In this document: in pieces, positions 43,270 through 51,632 of the stretch | How positions within the stretch are numbered: the stretch's first letter is position 1 | Layout: every line of letters starts with the position of its first letter | Assembly (NCBI GenBank): GCA_001013295.1 | Contig: LAZY01000078.1 | Coordinates: forward strand, 1-64,000 | Direction: 5' to 3' | Source of the DNA: Chryseobacterium indologenes | GTDB lineage: Bacteria; Bacteroidota; Bacteroidia; Flavobacteriales; Weeksellaceae | Length of the DNA: 64,000 bases | The notes under the pieces: model-generated | The model's database searches: none | What the model saw: the letters and a program-made list of their open reading frames with translations, nothing else | Told to the model about the DNA's origin: nothing | Program-made: the position numbers and the translations under genes

Positions 43270-46005
43270 ATGGATTTGTTCTATTTAATTCCTGCTTTTG
43301 GTGTCGTAGCTTTGCTTTATACATTTCTTCAGAGCAACTGGGTGAGTAAACAGAATGCCGGAAATGAAAAAATGAAAACGATCAGCGGACATATTGCTGA
43401 CGGTGCCATGGCTTTTCTAAAAGCCGAATATAAAATTTTAACTTATTTTGTCGTAGTCGTCGCCATTTTATTGGCTGTAATGGGTTCCAGTAATGCCAAT
43501 TCACATTGGAGCATTGGAATTGCATTTGCTGTAGGAGCTGTCTTTTCGGCATCAGCAGGATTTATCGGAATGAAGATTGCTACCAAAGCGAACGTAAGGA
43601 CGGCAGAGGCTGCAAGAACCTCACTTTCCAAAGCGCTTAAGGTTTCTTTTACAGGAGGTTCCGTGATGGGGATGGGAGTGGCAGGACTCGCTGTTTTAGG
43701 ACTGGGAGGGCTGTTCCTGATCATTAAACAGATCTTTGCCCCGGATGCAACAGTAGATTCACATGAGATGGAAAGAACCATCGAAATACTTACCGGATTT
43801 TCTTTAGGAGCTGAATCCATCGCTCTTTTTGCAAGAGTGGGAGGTGGTATTTATACTAAAGCAGCAGATGTAGGGGCTGACCTCGTAGGAAAAGTAGAAG
43901 CCGGAATTCCGGAAGATGACCCTAGAAACCCGGCAACCATTGCTGATAATGTGGGAGACAACGTAGGAGATGTGGCAGGGATGGGAGCAGACCTTTTCGG
44001 GTCTTATGTAGCAACTGTTCTGGCAACAATGGTATTGGGAAGAGAAACAGTTTCTGATGATGCCTTTGGCGGATTTGCCCCGATTCTTTTACCGATGCTG
44101 ATTGCAGGAACAGGAATTATTTTTTCCATGATAGGAACCTTATTTGTAAAGATCAATGATAATGAAGGTTCATCTACTTCCAGTGTGCAAAATGCCTTGA
44201 ATTTAGGAAACTGGGGAAGTATCGTCATTACGGCTATCGCCTCATATTTTCTGGTTACCTATATCCTTCCTGAGAAAATGGTTTTAAGAGGACACGAATT
44301 TACTAAAATGGGAGTCTTTGGAGCCATTATGGTAGGCTTGGTTGTAGGAACTTTAATGAGTATTATTACAGAATATTATACGGCTATGGGAAAAAGACCG
44401 GTTTCCAGTATTGTGAGACAGTCTTCCACAGGCCATGCGACTAATATTATCGGTGGACTTTCCGTAGGAATGGAGTCTACATTACTTCCGATTATTGTTT
44501 TGGCAGGAGGTATTTACGGATCTTATCTATGTGCCGGACTATATGGGGTGGCTATTGCAGCAGCAGGAATGATGGCTACTACAGCCATGCAGTTGGCAAT
44601 AGATGCCTTTGGACCTATTGCTGATAATGCAGGAGGTATTGCCGAAATGAGTGAACTCCCTAAAGAGGTTCGTGAAAAGACAGACATACTGGATGCAGTA
44701 GGAAATACAACCGCTGCTACAGGAAAAGGGTTTGCCATCGCCTCGGCTGCTTTAACGGCATTAGCATTATTTGCTGCTTTTGTTGGGATTGCAGGTATCG
44801 ACGGAATTGATATATACAGGGCGGATGTTTTAGCAGGATTATTTGTAGGGGGAATGATCCCGTTTATTTTCTCCTCTTTAGCCATCACGGCGGTAGGGCA
44901 GGCTGCTATGGCAATGGTAGAAGAAGTAAGAAGACAGTTTCGTGAAATTCCGGGAATTCTGGAAGGAAAGGCACAGCCTGAATATGAAAAATGTGTGGCT
45001 ATTTCTACCGATGCCTCCATCAGAAAAATGATGTTGCCTGGTGCTATTGCTATTATTTCACCTTTACTGATCGGGTTCATCTTTGGCCCTGAAGTATTGG
45101 GAGGATTTCTGGCAGGGGCTACTGTAAGTGGGGTTCTGATGGGAATGTTCCAAAACAATGCAGGAGGTGCCTGGGATAATGCTAAAAAATCCTTTGAAAA
45201 AGGAGTTGATATTAATGGGCAGACCTATTACAAAGGTTCAGAACCTCATAAAGCTTCCGTAACGGGAGATACTGTAGGAGATCCGTTTAAAGACACTTCC
45301 GGACCGTCAATGAATATTTTGATTAAGCTGATGTCAATTGTTTCCTTAGTGATTGCCCCTACTTTAGCGGTTTTACATAAAGATAAGATTGAAGCAAACA
45401 GAAAAGCAAAAATAGAAAGCTTAACCGGAATTTCCAATGCAGGAACTCCAACGGTAAATGTTGATCTTAAAACTATTTCACCTTCTTCAGGTGAAGTTAA
45501 AGGTCATCTTAATGAAAACGGAGATTTTGTATACGAAACCGGAAATATTCAAAAAATAAAACTGAAAGGCGGAAAAACCATTGCATTAGGAGATGGCAGT
45601 CAGATATACAATCTTTATAATGCCATTAACAAAAAGGATAAATCTGTTTTGGACCCTGATAAATGGTATACCATTGAAAATCTTTATTTTGAAACAGGAT
45701 CCAGCGATCTGAAAGCTGGATATGAATTACAGCTGAATAATCTTGCAGAAATACTAAACGCTTATCCGGATCTTAAAATAAAATTGGGCGGTTATACAGA
45801 CAATAGCGGTAACGAAGAAAGCAATCTGCAACTTTCTAACCTCAGAGCACAGACCGCCAAGCTGAAACTTCTTGAATTAGGTGTTCCAGCTGATAGAATA
45901 GAAGCAGAAGGGTATGGATCACAACATCCGGTTTGTGAAGCTAATGACACTGATGAATGTAAAGCCAAAAACAGAAGAATTGATGTAAGGGTTCTGGCTC
46001 TGTAA
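43270..46005 (+). CDS. hppA: K+-dependent membrane pyrophosphatase (Na+/H+-pumping) fused to an OmpA domain
   Basis: Residues 1-720 are a complete M-PPase with about 16 membrane segments. The PPi site is GGGIYTKAADVGADLVGKVEAGIPEDDPRNPATIADNVGDNVGDVAG-like around residues 195-240. GNTTAATGKG (478-487) carries Ala at the position that marks K+-dependent enzymes. A Gly/Pro-rich linker (about 730-800) leads to an OmpA-like domain (about 803-911: LYFETGSSDLKAGY, GGYTDNSGNEESNLQLSNLRA, EGYGSQ, NRRIDVRV). Both M-PPase termini are periplasmic, so the OmpA domain could bind peptidoglycan. It pumps Na+ or H+ using PPi. Confidence 0.92.
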   Translation: MDLFYLIPAFGVVALLYTFLQSNWVSKQNAGNEKMKTISGHIADGAMAFLKAEYKILTYFVVVVAILLAVMGSSNANSHWSIGIAFAVGAVFSASAGFIGMKIATKANVRTAEAARTSLSKALKVSFTGGSVMGMGVAGLAVLGLGGLFLIIKQIFAPDATVDSHEMERTIEILTGFSLGAESIALFARVGGGIYTKAADVGADLVGKVEAGIPEDDPRNPATIADNVGDNVGDVAGMGADLFGSYVATVLATMVLGRETVSDDAFGGFAPILLPMLIAGTGIIFSMIGTLFVKINDNEGSSTSSVQNALNLGNWGSIVITAIASYFLVTYILPEKMVLRGHEFTKMGVFGAIMVGLVVGTLMSIITEYYTAMGKRPVSSIVRQSSTGHATNIIGGLSVGMESTLLPIIVLAGGIYGSYLCAGLYGVAIAAAGMMATTAMQLAIDAFGPIADNAGGIAEMSELPKEVREKTDILDAVGNTTAATGKGFAIASAALTALALFAAFVGIAGIDGIDIYRADVLAGLFVGGMIPFIFSSLAITAVGQAAMAMVEEVRRQFREIPGILEGKAQPEYEKCVAISTDASIRKMMLPGAIAIISPLLIGFIFGPEVLGGFLAGATVSGVLMGMFQNNAGGAWDNAKKSFEKGVDINGQTYYKGSEPHKASVTGDTVGDPFKDTSGPSMNILIKLMSIVSLVIAPTLAVLHKDKIEANRKAKIESLTGISNAGTPTVNVDLKTISPSSGEVKGHLNENGDFVYETGNIQKIKLKGGKTIALGDGSQIYNLYNAINKKDKSVLDPDKWYTIENLYFETGSSDLKAGYELQLNNLAEILNAYPDLKIKLGGYTDNSGNEESNLQLSNLRAQTAKLKLLELGVPADRIEAEGYGSQHPVCEANDTDECKAKNRRIDVRVLAL

Positions 46006-46025
46006 TATTAATGGAAATATCAATC

Positions 46026-46056
46026 AAAGCATCGCATCTGCGGTGCTTTTTAGTTG
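46026..46056 (+). terminator. Terminator after hppA
   Basis: AAAGCATCGC (46026-46035) pairs with GCGGTGCTTT (46040-46049) with one wobble, followed by a short T run. Confidence 0.7.
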
Positions 46057-46126
46057 TATATCATGAATAATTTTTTGAAATGTTTATGAGAATTAGATAG
46101 ATAGCTCAAAAATAGTTCTGTCGCAA

Positions 46127-47269
46127 TTAAAGATTTTTTCTTAGATGCTCCAATGCCTGGATGATCAGTTTATCCTTCTTTGCAAAGCTGAATCTGACAT
46201 AGTCTGAATTCTGTCTAGAGTTATAAAATGCTGAAATCGGCAGACACGCTACTTTTTTCTCAACCGTCAGCCATTTTGAAAATTCTACATCCGTCATGGT
46301 CTTGGAGAGATTTCTGAAATTGACGACCTGGAAAACACTGCCTTCAGCCAGTTGCTTGATCTGTAAAGGTGTATCTTTGAGAAGCTCACTGAAAATATCT
46401 CTTTTTTTCTGCATTATTGTTTTATTCATTTCAGGATCAAATACTTCCAGATATTTTGCCAAAGCATATTGAGCAGGGGCGTTTGCACTGTAGGAAATAT
46501 ATTGCTGATGACATCTGAATAGTGAGGTCAGTTCTTCAGATGCCAGCATATAGCTGACCTTCCAGCCGGAAGTATGAAACATTTTGCCAAAAGAAAAAAT
46601 ACAGAACGTCCGGTTTCTGAGGCCTGGATGAATCATCGAACTGTAATGTTCTGCTTCATCATAGCAATACGTGTCATAGATTTCCTCTGAGATCAAATAA
46701 ATTTCCTGGTCCCTGATCAATTCATAAAGTTGCTCCCAATCTTCTTTTTTCCAGATTTTCCCTGTTGGATTTTGAGGAGAGTTGATAATAATTGCTTTGG
46801 TTTTCTCTGAGATTGATTTTTTAAATATCTCCCAGTCTATACTAAAATCCTGTTCGAGATCATAATATACAGGAATTCCACCGTTCATCACAACAGCAGG
46901 TCCGTAGGTATAATAAGAAGGTTGAATAATAATAACTTCATTATTCTGATTTAAAATAGATTTAAGGGCAGTATATAAAGCAAAGGTTGCACATGGGACA
47001 ACGGTGACTTCATGAGCAGTAACAGAAATTTTATTTTTACGTTTTGCGTTAAAAGCAACTATATTTTCAATGAGTAGAGGATTTCCGGCAAGCGGTTCGT
47101 AATGATAAGTATTCAGATCGGCAGATTCTTTTAAAAAGTTTTTCAGCCGATCATCAATATCAAAGTCAGGAAGCCCTAGAGAAAGATCGAAGCTTCCATG
47201 TCTTGATGCCAACTCGGACATTTCTGTGAAGAAGGAATAATGGGTAAACCTGTGAATTTCTTTCATCAA
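46127..47269 (-). CDS. PLP-dependent aminotransferase (methionine aminotransferase-like)
   Basis: A 380-residue class I/II aminotransferase. Visible features are SLGLPDFDID near the start, the PLP-pocket NSPQNPTGK and the Schiff-base lysine in FGKMFHTSGWKVSYM, with the C-terminal Arg in VRFSFAKKD. The combination resembles YbdL-type methionine or aromatic aminotransferases. It would act on methionine, leucine or glutamine with 2-oxo acids in the cytosol. Two adjacent ATG codons at 47269/47266 are possible starts. It stands alone. Confidence 0.88.
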   Translation of the reverse strand: MMKEIHRFTHYSFFTEMSELASRHGSFDLSLGLPDFDIDDRLKNFLKESADLNTYHYEPLAGNPLLIENIVAFNAKRKNKISVTAHEVTVVPCATFALYTALKSILNQNNEVIIIQPSYYTYGPAVVMNGGIPVYYDLEQDFSIDWEIFKKSISEKTKAIIINSPQNPTGKIWKKEDWEQLYELIRDQEIYLISEEIYDTYCYDEAEHYSSMIHPGLRNRTFCIFSFGKMFHTSGWKVSYMLASEELTSLFRCHQQYISYSANAPAQYALAKYLEVFDPEMNKTIMQKKRDIFSELLKDTPLQIKQLAEGSVFQVVNFRNLSKTMTDVEFSKWLTVEKKVACLPISAFYNSRQNSDYVRFSFAKKDKLIIQALEHLRKNL

Positions 47270-47429
47270 TTTTGTAATTTTTTCAAATGTAATAAAAAAT
47301 CAATATCGTTTATGTTTTATTTTTAGTAATTCATCAATTATTTGATTTGTTTATTGTCTGTTCAGTAAGTTTTAGGTCGGATGCGCAGATTCAATAAAAA
47401 TTGCTATTTTTAAAAGAAATTTATTCTCT

Positions 47430-48467
47430 ATGAAAAAACTACTTATTCCGCTGTTTGCCATTGCTGTATTAACTAGCTGTGGAACGGCAAAAACGTCTGA
47501 TGGGGCGTCTCATCCTGTTTCAACAAAGCATGACAAGGCTTTTTCCAATGCTTATAAGATGATCAAAGCAGAAGATTTAAAGAGAAACCTTTATGTAATT
47601 GCTTCTGATGAAATGGAAGGAAGAGATACCGGAAGTAAAGGACAGAAAAAAGCGGGAGAGTATATCGTTAATTACTATAAAAGTCTGGGAATCTCCGGTC
47701 CTAAGGCATTAGGGTCTTTTTATCAGAAAGTACCTTCAGAATTTATGAAGAAAAGAGGTGGGGGTAACCTTCCTGATTCTGAAAATATTCTGGCTTTTAT
47801 AGAAGGAAGTGAAAAACCTGAGGAAATCGTTGTTGTTTCTGCTCACTATGATCACGTAGGAACCAAAAAAGGAGTGGTTTATAACGGAGCTGACGATGAC
47901 GGAAGTGGAACAGTAGCCGTAATGGAAATGGCGAAAGCATTCCAGGAAGCTAAAAAAGCAGGAAAAGGACCAAAAAGATCCATTCTTTTTCTACATGTTA
48001 CAGGAGAAGAACATGGATTGTTTGGTTCTGAATATTATTCCGAAAATCCGGTTTTCCCTTTAGCCAATACGGTAGTAGATCTTAATATCGATATGATCGG
48101 ACGTGATGATCCTGCCAACAGAGGAAAACAATACGTTTATGTGATCGGGTCTGAAATGTTGAGCTCTCAGCTTAAAGTGATCAATGAAGCAGCCAATAAG
48201 AGAACCAATAATCTGGAACTTAACTATAAATATGATGATTTGAATGATCCTGAACAATTGTATTACCGTTCAGATCATTACAACTTCGCCAAGCATAATG
48301 TTCCGGTAGCATTTTTCTTTGACGGGATCCATGAAGATTACCACAAACCGACAGATGATCCGGAGAAAATTGATTATCAGTTATTGGAAAAAAGAACTCA
48401 GCTTATTTTTACCACTGCATGGGATATTGCCAACAGAGCAGAAAGAATTGTAGTTGATAAAAAATAG
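47430..48467 (+). CDS. M28-family metallopeptidase lipoprotein
   Basis: The 345-residue protein has a lipobox (FAIAVLTSCGTAK; Cys near residue 17). The M28 zinc ligands are in VVVSAHYDHVG (His, Asp), NGADDDGSG, HVTGEEHGLFGSEY (Glu pair), NIDMIGRDD and HKPTDD. This is a full bimetal aminopeptidase domain. It probably releases N-terminal residues from peptides in the periplasm or outer membrane. It is preceded by 160 bases with no clear consensus promoter. Confidence 0.92.
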   Translation: MKKLLIPLFAIAVLTSCGTAKTSDGASHPVSTKHDKAFSNAYKMIKAEDLKRNLYVIASDEMEGRDTGSKGQKKAGEYIVNYYKSLGISGPKALGSFYQKVPSEFMKKRGGGNLPDSENILAFIEGSEKPEEIVVVSAHYDHVGTKKGVVYNGADDDGSGTVAVMEMAKAFQEAKKAGKGPKRSILFLHVTGEEHGLFGSEYYSENPVFPLANTVVDLNIDMIGRDDPANRGKQYVYVIGSEMLSSQLKVINEAANKRTNNLELNYKYDDLNDPEQLYYRSDHYNFAKHNVPVAFFFDGIHEDYHKPTDDPEKIDYQLLEKRTQLIFTTAWDIANRAERIVVDKK

Positions 48468-48558
48468 CCGAAAGCATAAAGTTTTCAATACAAAAATGTA
48501 AAGAATTTAATAGCAAACTGTTATAAAGCCATTAATACAGGAATATTCTCTCTTATTC

Positions 48559-48571
48559 GTGCATTAGTGGC
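48559..48571. repeat. Single arm of the GTGCATTAGTGGC repeat
   Basis: GTGCATTAGTGGC at 48559-48571 is identical to the right arm of the inverted repeat at 14983-15024, preceded by ATTC as there. The left arm is missing here. Confidence 0.7.
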
Positions 48572-48649
48572 AATTTTTTAAAAAAGTATTTTGCCGGATA
48601 TTTTTATAACAGTAACCATTTAAATATCTCTACACCTGCCAGTAATACC

Positions 48650-49096
48650 ATGAATATAATAATCCGTGAAGCCCAACCTGAAGATATTCCGCAAATTCAG
48701 ATTGTAAGAAATTCAGTGAAGGAAAATACGTTGTCGGATCCGGGATTGGTTACTGATAAAGACTGTGAAGAATTTCTCTTTGAAAGAGGCAAAGGCTGGG
48801 TAGGAGAAGCTGGAAATCAGATTGTAGGTTTTTCTATTATTGATCTGAAAGAAAATAATATCTGGGCCTTATTTGTACACCCCGATTTTGAAAATAAAGG
48901 GATTGGGAGGAAACTTCATGATATGATGCTCAACTGATATTTTGATCACAATAAGGAAAGCGTATGGCTTGGAACTTCTCCGGACACAAGAGCTGAAACA
49001 TTCTACCGTATGTCTGGCTGGAAAGAAACAGGAACCCATGGGAAAGGGGAAATTAAATTTGAAATAACTTACCATATCTGGAAAAATAAAGAATGA
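48650..49096 (+). pseudogene. GNAT acetyltransferase interrupted by an in-frame TGA
   Basis: The first 95 codons encode a GNAT N-terminal half with IIREAQPEDIPQIQIVRNSV and the acetyl-CoA loop ENKGIGRKLHDMM. A TGA at 48935-48937 interrupts it. The same frame stays open for 52 more codons, reading YFDHNKESVWLGTSPDTRAETF and so on, to a TGA at 49094-49096, which overlaps the next gene start as in a native operon. One base change (for example TGG, Trp) would restore a normal 148-residue enzyme. A sequencing error or recoding cannot be excluded. Confidence 0.75.
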
Positions 49097-49458
49097 TGAC
49101 ATCCCATTTAAAATCAATAAGACCTTTTATCGGCGCACAGAATTTTGAGATCAGCCGGAGTTTTTACCGGGATCTTGGTTTTAAGGAAGTGGTTCTGGAA
49201 CCCAAACTGTCTTTGTTTCAACGGGAAGAAATAGGGTTTTATCTTCAGGATTACTATGCTAAAGACTGGGTTGACAATACCATGATCTTTATGGAAGTAC
49301 AGAATACTGACGAATTTTGGAAGGAACTTTTGTCTTTACAACTAACGGATAAATATGAAAATGTGAGACTTACTCCTGTAAGAATTATGGAGTGGGGAAA
49401 AGAATGCTTTGTACATGATCCTTCCGGGATTTTGTGGCATTTTGGAGAATTTTTTTAA
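49093..49458 (+). CDS. VOC-superfamily (glyoxalase/bleomycin-resistance-like) protein
   Basis: A 121-residue protein of two beta-alpha-beta units, starting IRPFIGAQNFEISRSFYRDLGFK, a typical VOC start, and ending VHDPSGILWHFGEF. The metal-ligand positions (His/Glu in a typical VOC) are partly present. It may bind or modify a small molecule; no resistance phenotype is implied. The start overlaps the interrupted GNAT stop by four bases, and the endonuclease V-like gene begins 11 bases after its stop. Confidence 0.85.
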   Translation: MMTSHLKSIRPFIGAQNFEISRSFYRDLGFKEVVLEPKLSLFQREEIGFYLQDYYAKDWVDNTMIFMEVQNTDEFWKELLSLQLTDKYENVRLTPVRIMEWGKECFVHDPSGILWHFGEFF

Positions 49459-49469
49459 GGAAAAGAAAT

Positions 49470-49970
49470 ATGATTTACGCATTTGATACCTATTATTATG
49501 ACCACTTTGCCAATACGGTGTGTATCGCCTTTGAAGACTGGGCTTCAGAAAAAGAGGTAGAAGTTTTTATAGAGCAGACATCCATCAGCTCAGAATATGA
49601 AAGCGGAGCATTTTATAAAAGAGAATTACCCTGTATTCTAAGTTTATTAAAAAAGATAACACTCAAACCGGAAGACATTATCATTGTAGACGGATACGTG
49701 ACATTGGATAATGAAGGAAAGATCGGGCTGGGAGGCCACCTTTATCAGGCTCTGGAAGAAAAATTTCCTATTGTGGGAATTGCCAAAAACGGATTTACAT
49801 CACCTGATATGCAAAGGAGAAGTGTCATCCGCGGAGAAAGTAAAACACCTCTTTTCATCACCGCTAAAGGAGCGGATGTAGATGAAATTAAAAATAAAGT
49901 GGAGCAGATGCATGGAGCCTTTAGAATTCCAACTTTGCTGAAAAAGCTCGATCAGTTGAGCAGAATGTAA
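49470..49970 (+). CDS. Divergent endonuclease V-like protein
   Basis: Starting at the ATG at 49470 (166 residues), the sequence matches the endonuclease V plan: Asp6 in AFDTYYY (family DVSY), Glu52 in YKRELP, Asp74 in IVDGYVTLDNEGKIGLGGHL, and Lys106 in GIAKNGF. The conserved HPR after DGxG is absent, and the wedge motif YIPG is replaced by YESG. Family members cut near deaminated bases. Whether this one keeps the activity is uncertain. It is the third gene of the small GNAT-VOC operon, ended by a hairpin. Confidence 0.75.
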   Translation: MIYAFDTYYYDHFANTVCIAFEDWASEKEVEVFIEQTSISSEYESGAFYKRELPCILSLLKKITLKPEDIIIVDGYVTLDNEGKIGLGGHLYQALEEKFPIVGIAKNGFTSPDMQRRSVIRGESKTPLFITAKGADVDEIKNKVEQMHGAFRIPTLLKKLDQLSRM

Positions 49971-49976
49971 CAAAAC

Positions 49977-50014
49977 AAAAATGTCTTACAATAAATTTGG
50001 AAGACATTTTTTTT
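49977..50014 (+). terminator. Terminator of the GNAT-VOC-endonuclease V operon
   Basis: AAAATGTCTT pairs with AAGACATTTT across about 13 bases, followed by T4-6. Confidence 0.7.
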
Positions 50015-50022
50015 GAATTAAA

Positions 50023-50111
50023 TTATACCAATCGGTATAATTTATTATATTTGTATAAGCCTTGATGAGGCAGACCAGAATTTTTTTAACCTTGAATATA
50101 CCGATCGGTAT
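50023..50111 (+). promoter_or_regulatory. Thiolase promoter with two TetR-type operators
   Basis: Operator 1 is TTATACC-AATC-GGTATAA (50023-50040), operator 2 is the perfect palindrome ATACCGATCGGTAT (50098-50111). The core ACCnATCGGT is shared. A -7 element TATATTTG (50046-50053) lies just after operator 1, and the thiolase ATG at 50129. A repressor could thus block the promoter and the leader. No TetR gene is in the window. Confidence 0.7.
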
Positions 50112-50128
50112 TTTATAAAATAAATAAC

Positions 50129-51304
50129 ATGAAAGAAGTATTTATCATCGCCGCGAAGCGAACACCTGTGGGAGGATTTATGGGCAGTCTCTCCGGATTT
50201 ACAGCTCCTCAGCTGGGGGCTCAGGCTATACAAAACACGTATGAAAGCATACAGCTTGCTCCGGAATACATAGACAGTGTATACATGGGAAATGTATTAA
50301 GTGCCGGATTGGGGCAGTCACCGGCAAGGCAGGCCGCAATTTTTTCGGGAATCCCGGTAGATAAAGATGCTACAACCGTCAATAAAGTCTGTGCCTCAGG
50401 AATGAAAGCAGCTATGATCGGAGCACAGCAAATCCAATTGGGACTCGAAAATATCGTCATGACAGGTGGGATGGAAAGTATGAGCAATGTCCCTCATTAT
50501 GCTTATCTCCGCCAGGGAAAAAAATTGGGTGATGCTGCACTTACTGATGGATTGATAAAAGACGGTCTGTGGGACGTGTACAATGACTTTCATATGGGAA
50601 GTGCAGCAGAACTCGGAGTAAAAAAATATGGACATACAAGGCAGCAGCTGGATGATTATGCATTGCTTTCTTATCAAAGAGCCCAGAATGCATCTTCAGA
50701 AAATAAATTCAGTAATGAACTGATCAGTATATCGGTCAAAGGGAAGAAAGGAACCACAATGATCACAAGAGATGAAGATATTGATAAACTTATTCCTGAG
50801 AAAATTTCACTGCTTCAGCCTGCTTTCGAAAAGGATGGAACATTGACCGCAGCGAACTCCAGTAATCTGAATGACGGTGCTGCAGCTATTCTGTTAGGTT
50901 CATCAGAAGCTATACAACAACATGGACTTAGTCCTCTGGCTAAAATTATTGCCTATGCTGATGCCGCTCAATCTCCTGAATGGTTTACCACTTCGCCCTC
51001 TATAGCTATTAACAAAGTCCTGAAGCAGGCTGGCCTTAACCTTTCTGATATTGATTATCTGGAGATAAATGAGGCCTATTCCTCTGTCATATTATCCAAT
51101 CAGCAGATTCTTGGGTATGACCTTGATAGAGTGAATGTTTATGGTGGAGCGGTTGCATTAGGACATCCCATTGGGGCTTCAGGAGCCAGGATTATGACAA
51201 CTCTGGTGAATGTATTACGCCAGGAAAAAGGTAGATATGGTATTGCTGCGATCTGCAATGGTGGTGGGGGAGCTTCAGCAATGCTTATTGAGAATTTGAG
51301 TTGA
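50129..51304 (+). CDS. Thiolase (acetyl-CoA C-acyltransferase)
   Basis: A 391-residue thiolase. The nucleophile is Cys88 in NKVCASGMKA, the histidine His346 in GHPIGASGA, and the second cysteine Cys376 in CNGGGGA. Members either condense acetyl-CoA to acetoacetyl-CoA or cleave 3-ketoacyl-CoA in beta-oxidation. The paired operators suggest repression by a fatty-acid- or acyl-CoA-responsive TetR regulator. It stands alone, so the chain-length role is not shown. Confidence 0.95.
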   Translation: MKEVFIIAAKRTPVGGFMGSLSGFTAPQLGAQAIQNTYESIQLAPEYIDSVYMGNVLSAGLGQSPARQAAIFSGIPVDKDATTVNKVCASGMKAAMIGAQQIQLGLENIVMTGGMESMSNVPHYAYLRQGKKLGDAALTDGLIKDGLWDVYNDFHMGSAAELGVKKYGHTRQQLDDYALLSYQRAQNASSENKFSNELISISVKGKKGTTMITRDEDIDKLIPEKISLLQPAFEKDGTLTAANSSNLNDGAAAILLGSSEAIQQHGLSPLAKIIAYADAAQSPEWFTTSPSIAINKVLKQAGLNLSDIDYLEINEAYSSVILSNQQILGYDLDRVNVYGGAVALGHPIGASGARIMTTLVNVLRQEKGRYGIAAICNGGGGASAMLIENLS

Positions 51305-51632
51305 GACACGATCATTTATCAGGATAAAGATCTGTACAATCAACTTTATCTGCTAGTTTTTTTGCCACGGATACACGTATAAAGAGAATTCGCGTATCTG
51401 TGGCAAAAAAGTTTAAATCTTATCACAAATTGTCAGCTTTTCTCCGGATTATACTAAATAAACTGAATATCTGTAGTTTTAAAATAATATTTATTCTATT
51501 AAAATTGAATTATTTTAGTTGTTGTGTATTAAAAATCGTGTATATTGTAATAAACTGATAAAAATCATTCAATTCTTATTTTTATTGATTCTAAATAAAT
51601 ATAAATTTGTCTCAATAAATTTTTAAGAATAT
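51305..51632. other. Gene-free region with diverged inverted repeat
   Basis: No gene is found. The region includes the inverted repeat at 51360-51408 and a -7-like TAAATTTG at 51602-51609, 24 bases upstream of the GEVED protein gene. The remainder is AT-rich. Confidence 0.45.
51360..51408. repeat. Inverted repeat GCCACGGATAC...GTATCTGTGGC
   Basis: TTTTTGCCACGGATACacg (about 51360-51378) and gcGTATCTGTGGCAAAAAA (51392-51410) can pair. The loop contains AGAGAATTC, like the copy at 14983-15024, indicating a diverged member of that family. Confidence 0.65.
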
